From Nitrosomonas sp. (GTDB lineage Bacteria; Pseudomonadota; Gammaproteobacteria; Burkholderiales; Nitrosomonadaceae): 33,991 nt of DNA. The stretch spans positions 1 to 33,991 of the forward strand of contig JADKHF010000047.1 in the NCBI GenBank assembly GCA_016721865.1. The letters are read 5' to 3'. Positions within the stretch are counted from its first letter, which is position 1. The number at the start of each line of letters is the position of its first letter. Below, in pieces: positions 29,897-33,991 of the stretch. The notes beneath the pieces are model-generated. The model had not been told where the DNA came from, ran no database searches, and saw only the letters and a program-made list of their open reading frames with translations. A program made the translations under genes and the position numbers.

Positions 29897-29942
29897 CTAA
29901 AGCACTAATATTCTGTTTTTCTACAGAATATTAGTGCTTTAG
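29897..29942. terminator. perfect 20-bp stem hairpin before the porin
   Basis: The arms ctaaagcactaatattctg.. (29897-29916) and ..cagaatattagtgctttag (29923-29942) are fully complementary over 20 bp around the 6-nt loop ttttct. It lies 132 bp after the lipoprotein stop and 40 bp before the porin start. There is no U-run directly after the stem, so simple intrinsic termination is not assured. It could instead be an mRNA-stabilising or attenuating structure in the porin leader. Confidence 0.6.
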
Positions 29943-29982
29943 ATGTATTTATTTATTAGTAAATCTTTATCGTCACCCAAAG

Positions 29983-31326
29983 ATGAAATCCTCAAAATGG
30001 TTGTCATTTGTCATCACAACGAGCAGTATATTTTTTTGCGTTACGCATTCAATTACTCCTTACGCAAACAATCTAATAAATTTTGCTAAAGAAAGCCGGA
30101 TAGAACTCGGCGGCTGGATTAATGGTGGCGCAACCTATAATCCCAGTCAAACTAACGGATTTAATGGCCCAGTTGCTTTCTGATCAAGCCAACCGCTTCC
30201 AGTTGAATCAATTTAATTTGTTCCTGCAACGTTCAGTAATCTCTGAGACAAATAAATGGGATTTTGGTGGGCGCTTCGATTTTTTGTTTGGGACCGATGC
30301 TATTTTCACGCAAGCATTTGGTGTTCCAACTTTTGATGTGAATTCTGGCGAGCCTCGAAGTAGAAATAATTGGGATCTCCATATATGTTGTTCTTCTACG
30401 CGCACCTATGGCATTGCACTCCCACAAGCTTATCTGGAAGCACATGTACCAATTGGTAAAAATGGACTCAATCTCAAGGTTGGACACTTTTATTCTCCAA
30501 CTGGGTTTGAAACAGTCCCAGCGCCGGATAACTTTTTTATACGCGCGCTTATTCTTTTAATGCAGGAGAACCCTTTACGCATACCGGTTTACAAGCAAAC
30601 TATACAATAAACAATAATTGGTCTGTTCTCGGGAGTGCTGTTACCGGCAGCGCCACTGGTGGCTGGGATGGCGGTTGGGATAAGCAATTAGGTAATTGGG
30701 GCAGTGTCACTGGGGTTACCTGGACTAGCGACAATCAAGCAACTTCACTTAATGTCACTGGTACTTATGGCGAAACTTCAACGCAAAGTAACAACTCATG
30801 GGGAATGTATAATATTGTGTTGCAGCACAGAATTAATTCTAAAACCCTTTTCGTTTTGCATCATGTCCACGGATTTGCTGATGGTGTTTTATTGAATAAC
30901 CTGAAATACAACAATGTAGTAAAGGATGCTGAATGGTTTGGTTTTGTCACGCACTTATACTATGATTTAACGGATAATCTGTCAGTAGGTACGCGAGGTG
31001 AGTGGTTTCGCGACAAAGATGGTTTCGCAATCCATCGCCTTTCCGAATTGCAGCAGCTACTAATCTTGTTAATGGTGTACCGGTTAGTTATGCAGGCAAT
31101 GTCAGCAGTGTAACAATTACCCCTGCAGACTATTATTCAGTAACTGTCGGAATGAACTGGAAAGCGGCAAAAACATTAAAGCTTAGGTGGGATTCTATAA
31201 AGAAACTCAATATCCGCCCGAACATCCGTTATGACAGGGTGGATGCTTATCATGCAGCTGTATAGACCGTTTGCCGACAACAAAGATCAGATTCTGTTTT
31301 CTCTTGATTTCTTGCTACCCTTTTGA
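29983..31326 (+). CDS. BBP2-like outer-membrane beta-barrel porin, copy 1 (several frameshifts)
   Basis: The signal peptide starts MKSSKWLSFVITTSSIFF at ATG 29983. Mature strands include IELGGWINGGATYNPSQTNG, WDFGGRFDFLFGTDAIFTQA, NLKVGHFYSPTGFETVPAPD, GSATGGWDGGWDKQLG and LNIRPNIRYDRVDAY. The end DQILFSLDFLLPF, reached at TGA 31324-31326, closes with the C-terminal Phe typical of outer-membrane barrels. Breaks near 30180, 30550, 31020 and 31258 are each consistent with one or two bases. The class (putative beta-barrel porin-2, OmpL-like) is assigned by pattern; the solute is unknown. A second, much more decayed copy follows at 32139-33478. Confidence 0.8.
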
Positions 31327-31336
31327 TACCTCTGTT

Positions 31337-31825
31337 TTAAAACTCAGATGGAATTAGTTCGGACAACCACAGAATCCAGTCGTGGTTATTCGACTTCCTC
31401 TTAGAGTTCTTCGCTAGAATCTTCTGACTCTCCGCTATAAAATCTCGCTCAAGATTGGCTCTGCTTTAGTTGGTTGATTATTCTGTTGTTCCATTTGCCA
31501 TCCTTCTATGAAGATCAACATATTTTAAGCTTTCTTTCAGGATTTTCTCGTGTGAGCGAATATTAGCGGAGGTATGCGATTGTTCATCTTGGCCTCTTCT
31601 ACCATAGTAATATGGACGCGCTTGTAATTCCTCAAGTATTCTTTGTTATCCTCTAGTCTGAATTTTTGCATCATTGACTAAATTTTCGTAATATCTTACC
31701 CATGCCTCATGGTCGTTATCGTCAATCCCTGTCGGCAACGCAACAACAAATGAACTCATTTACGCGCATGAGGCTAGTAAAGTAAAAGTGCAATCATTGG
31801 TATTAGAAATATTTAACTAATCCAG
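31337..31825 (-). pseudogene. decayed, inverted paralog of the 29305 lipoprotein
   Basis: Minus-strand frames read PMIALLL followed in the next frame by LASCA (31798-31765), matching PMISLLVACA of the upstream lipoprotein. They continue with DNDHEAWVRYYENL, a stop at about 31650, then RILEELQARPYYYGRRGQDE and SHTSANIRSHEKIL. The pieces align along the intact one (YEDRSHYYGRIGQDFKSHTQAN). Two later in-frame stops near 31478 and 31463 precede a polar open tail ending at TAA 31337-31339, whose membership is less sure. It lies between two porin copies but on the opposite strand. Confidence 0.6.
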
Positions 31826-32138
31826 TTGATGAACCCTGGAACAAAATAAATGGAAAATTACTGCTGATGTAAGGGTGATTGATTCTGAGTGAAGTGTTAA
31901 CAGTTGCTTCTGCCTAGTGAACATGCTGCGATTAAAAAACCTGAAATTCCTTCGCTTAGATTAAAACAGTCGACAGGAATGTATTTTTGTATTGCCAAAG
32001 GTTTATAATCGCTTCTGCATAGGCTTCTTCTATAAAACATTTTGATTGCAGTATAAATTAAAATCTCAAACAAACTTCAATAATCAATACTGACATAGTC
32101 ATAGTATTTGCTTTTCTTCTTTTCAGAATAATTCAAGA
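31826..32138. other. non-coding stretch before second porin copy
   Basis: 313 bp, AT-rich. I see no gene, hairpin or tRNA. It presumably carries the former promoter region of the second porin copy. Confidence 0.5.
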
Positions 32139-33478
32139 ATGAAAACATATTGGAAACTTCCAGCTGGCTGTCATTTTGCCATAGCAATCAGCATGCCAAC
32201 TTTTTCAATATATTCAAATAACCTTTGTGCCAACAATCTTAAAAAAATTATTTAACGATACAGATTAGAATTCTGGTGGTTGATTAGCGGCAACTCATAA
32301 TCCCAGTCAGAATAACGGTTCAATGGCCCTTGTTTTTGCAGATCGGTTAATCAATTTTAACTGAATCAATTGAATTATTTATGCGTTCAGTGGTCTCCGA
32401 AGGAATGTGGGATTTTGTGGGCGCTTCGATTTTATGTTTGGGACAGACGCCATATTTACTCAAGCTTGGTGTTACAGTTTATTACAAGCCCTTGAGAACT
32501 TTAAAAGAAGTAACTGGGATCTTGATTTAGTTGTTCATCCTCCCGCACCTACGGCATAGTGCCGCCGCTACCGCAGGCCTACCAAAACATGTGCCGGTGC
32601 AATGGACTCAACATCAAGTTAGGTCATTTCTATACCCCGACAGGTTTTGAAACTGTTCCAGCACCCGACAACTTTTTTATACGCGTGCTTATATTCGCGA
32701 ATGTCGGTGAACCTTTACGCATACGGCATGCTGGCAAACTACAAGATCAACTCAAACTGGTTAGTTCTCGCAGGTCCTCTTACTGGCAGTGCGAATGGTG
32801 GTTGGGACGGCGGATGGGACAACGGCGCTGGGAAGTGGAGTGGAATCGCTTCGGCTTTACCTGGACTGCTGATAATGAGTTGCACTTCATTCCATTTCTC
32901 CGGCACTATATGGCGAAACTTCCACGCGAAGTGACAACCTTGGGGATTTATATGTTGTGTTGCCTTTTAGAATCAACCTAACCCCTATTAGTTTTGCAAC
33001 CAAGTTTATACAAGCAGGTGGAGTTTTATTAAACAATCTCAAATATACCAAATATTACAAGGACGCAGAATGGATGAGTGCCATCGAACATTTATACTAT
33101 GATTTAACGGATAATCTGTCAGAGGTGTGAGAGCTGAATGGTATCGTGATGCAGCAGGCTTTTCGTAACCCATCCCCGTTCCGGATCGCTGCTGCTACAA
33201 ATAACGTTGGCGATATGCCAGTCAGTTATGCGGGCAATGTCAGCAGTGTCACTAATACGCCAGCAGACTATTATGCGGCGACGATCGGTTTAGAATTGGA
33301 AAGCAGCTGGCTAAGAACACTAAAGCTTAAATGGGATTTTTAAAGAAACTCAATATCCGTCCAAATATTCGTTACGATAGAGTCGATGCCTATCCCGCAG
33401 AAGCTTACGGAGCCTTTTGCCGGTAACAAAGATCAGATTTTGTTTTCGCTTGATTTTTGCTACCTTTTTAAAAATTAA
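32139..33478 (+). pseudogene. BBP2-like porin, decayed copy 2
   Basis: Starts at ATG 32139 with a signal-like peptide (KTYWKLPAGCHFAIAISM) and follows copy 1 along its whole length in shifting frames. The matching blocks are NIKLGHFYTPTGFETVPAPD (near 32610-32665), GGWDGGWDNGAGKW (near 32800-32840), FRNPSPFRIAAATNNVGDMP and SYAGNVSSVTNTPADYYAAT (near 33160-33280), and DQILFSLDF near 33433-33460. At least eight frame changes and several small deletions are seen, so this copy is beyond simple sequencing error. The final codons (CYLFKN) no longer give the C-terminal Phe. Similar length to copy 1 indicates a whole-gene duplication followed by decay. Confidence 0.82.
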
Positions 33479-33689
33479 GTGAATACTCTGTGAATCAATA
33501 CAATTAACGCTCCTCTCCACGATGACTTATGGGCCTCTCTAAAAATCAAATTTCGTCACAACACTTTGTTTGCTCGAAAAAATGTTTCCTTATATATCAG
33601 AAAATTGCTGCGTCTGGGCATTTTTGTTCACGCCTCGTTTTATTTAGAACTTTAAATTTTTTAGATGTCTTACATTAATATCACATCAA

Positions 33690-33991
33690 CTATTGTTCTT
33701 GTGAGTATGATTCTTCAACCTGCAGACTTATTGGCTTTCAATAAAATACCCAAATTGCGCCAAGCTTTGAGATTCTTCATCGAAATAAATCAATTACTTG
33801 CTGTGATGCAAGAATACGAAACTCATTGGCTTCCGAACTGTCTAGATTCTCTTAGCAGTTCACGTAAGATCTCATAACAAATTGTTTGTGCCGTCCTGAT
33901 TTCTCCCCGTCCTTGACAGGTCGGACAGGATTCACATAAAACATGGCCAAGACTTTCCCGAGTCCGTTTACGCGTCATCTCAACCAGGCCA
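33690..33991 (-). CDS. rng: ribonuclease G, C-terminal end (partial, frameshifted)
   Basis: RNase G is an endoribonuclease of the RNase E family that processes 16S rRNA 5' ends and some mRNAs. The minus strand from the window edge reads LVEMTRKRTRESLGHVLCES, then the zinc-link pair CPTCQGRG, and TAQTICYEILRELLRESRQF. After one or two indels near 33839-33845 it continues with FRILASQQVIDLF and, past a further two, with KPISLQVEESYSQEQ to TAG 33690-33692. Only the catalytic-domain end is inside the window. Breaks are short and motifs conserved, so sequence error is likely. The 70-residue plus-strand ORF at 33665-33877 is its antisense shadow. Confidence 0.88.

Noticed and set aside
33665..33877. 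70-codon plus-strand frame near the window end with a signal-like start
   Set aside because: The opposite strand encodes the conserved C-terminus of ribonuclease G over the same bases.
1..33991. CRISPR array, rRNA operon, prophage or toxin-antitoxin pair
   Set aside because: Looked for on both strands; no regularly spaced direct repeats, no rRNA-like stretch, no phage structural genes and no convincing small two-gene module were seen.

Overview
The window looks like chromosome from a mesophilic betaproteobacterium of moderate GC, most likely a Nitrosomonas-type ammonia oxidiser. This is an inference from gene families and layout I recognise (lysC followed by tRNA-Ser, NDUFS6-like zinc-finger protein after ilvE, BBP2-like porins, FG-GAP and S-layer-type secreted proteins, tandem GAF kinase, ribonuclease G). 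No marker gene proves the genus.

Layout. 1-4842 is an IS graveyard: two decayed IS110-family copies in inverted orientation flank a decayed IS1634/IS4-type transposase gene. 4843-5283 holds little beyond an orphan 3' gene end. 5284-9398 (minus strand) carries tRNA-Ser(GCU), aspartate kinase, a class II aldolase/adducin protein, the S4-domain heat-shock protein Hsp15 and an alpha/beta hydrolase-OsmC fusion. 9600-15763 (mostly minus strand) is the most distinctive part. It has a stand-alone S-layer-type helical-domain protein, then a compact operon encoding a secreted YcnI-like protein, a paralogous helical domain fused to exactly seven FG-GAP repeats (a complete predicted beta-propeller), and a TIGR03032 protein whose start overlaps the propeller gene's stop. 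The two paralogous loci share a 32-bp partly palindromic element about 155-160 bp upstream of their starts. A divergent GpsA-like dehydrogenase lies between them.

16137-21993 (plus strand) is a housekeeping run: ilvE, a zinc-finger protein, phosphomannomutase/phosphoglucomutase, glutamine-dependent NAD synthetase and a BepA-type M48 protease. 22103-29145 combines a MacA-like adaptor, a separate ATPase and a separate FtsX-type permease with ExoD, a damaged Cache/GAF histidine kinase and its NarL-type regulator: an envelope/export block with a sensory pair. 29305-33478 holds a small lipoprotein and a porin, followed by decayed second copies of both. The lipoprotein copy is inverted between the two porins. 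The window ends in the 3' end of rng on the minus strand.

A caution for the reader: many genes, including universally needed ones, are broken by single-base indels, mostly in short homopolymers, while lysC, macA, gpsA-like and TIGR03032 are open. I treat most of these as probable sequencing errors and annotate the full gene. True decay (multi-segment loss, deletions) is visible in the IS copies, the histidine kinase and the second porin and lipoprotein copies.
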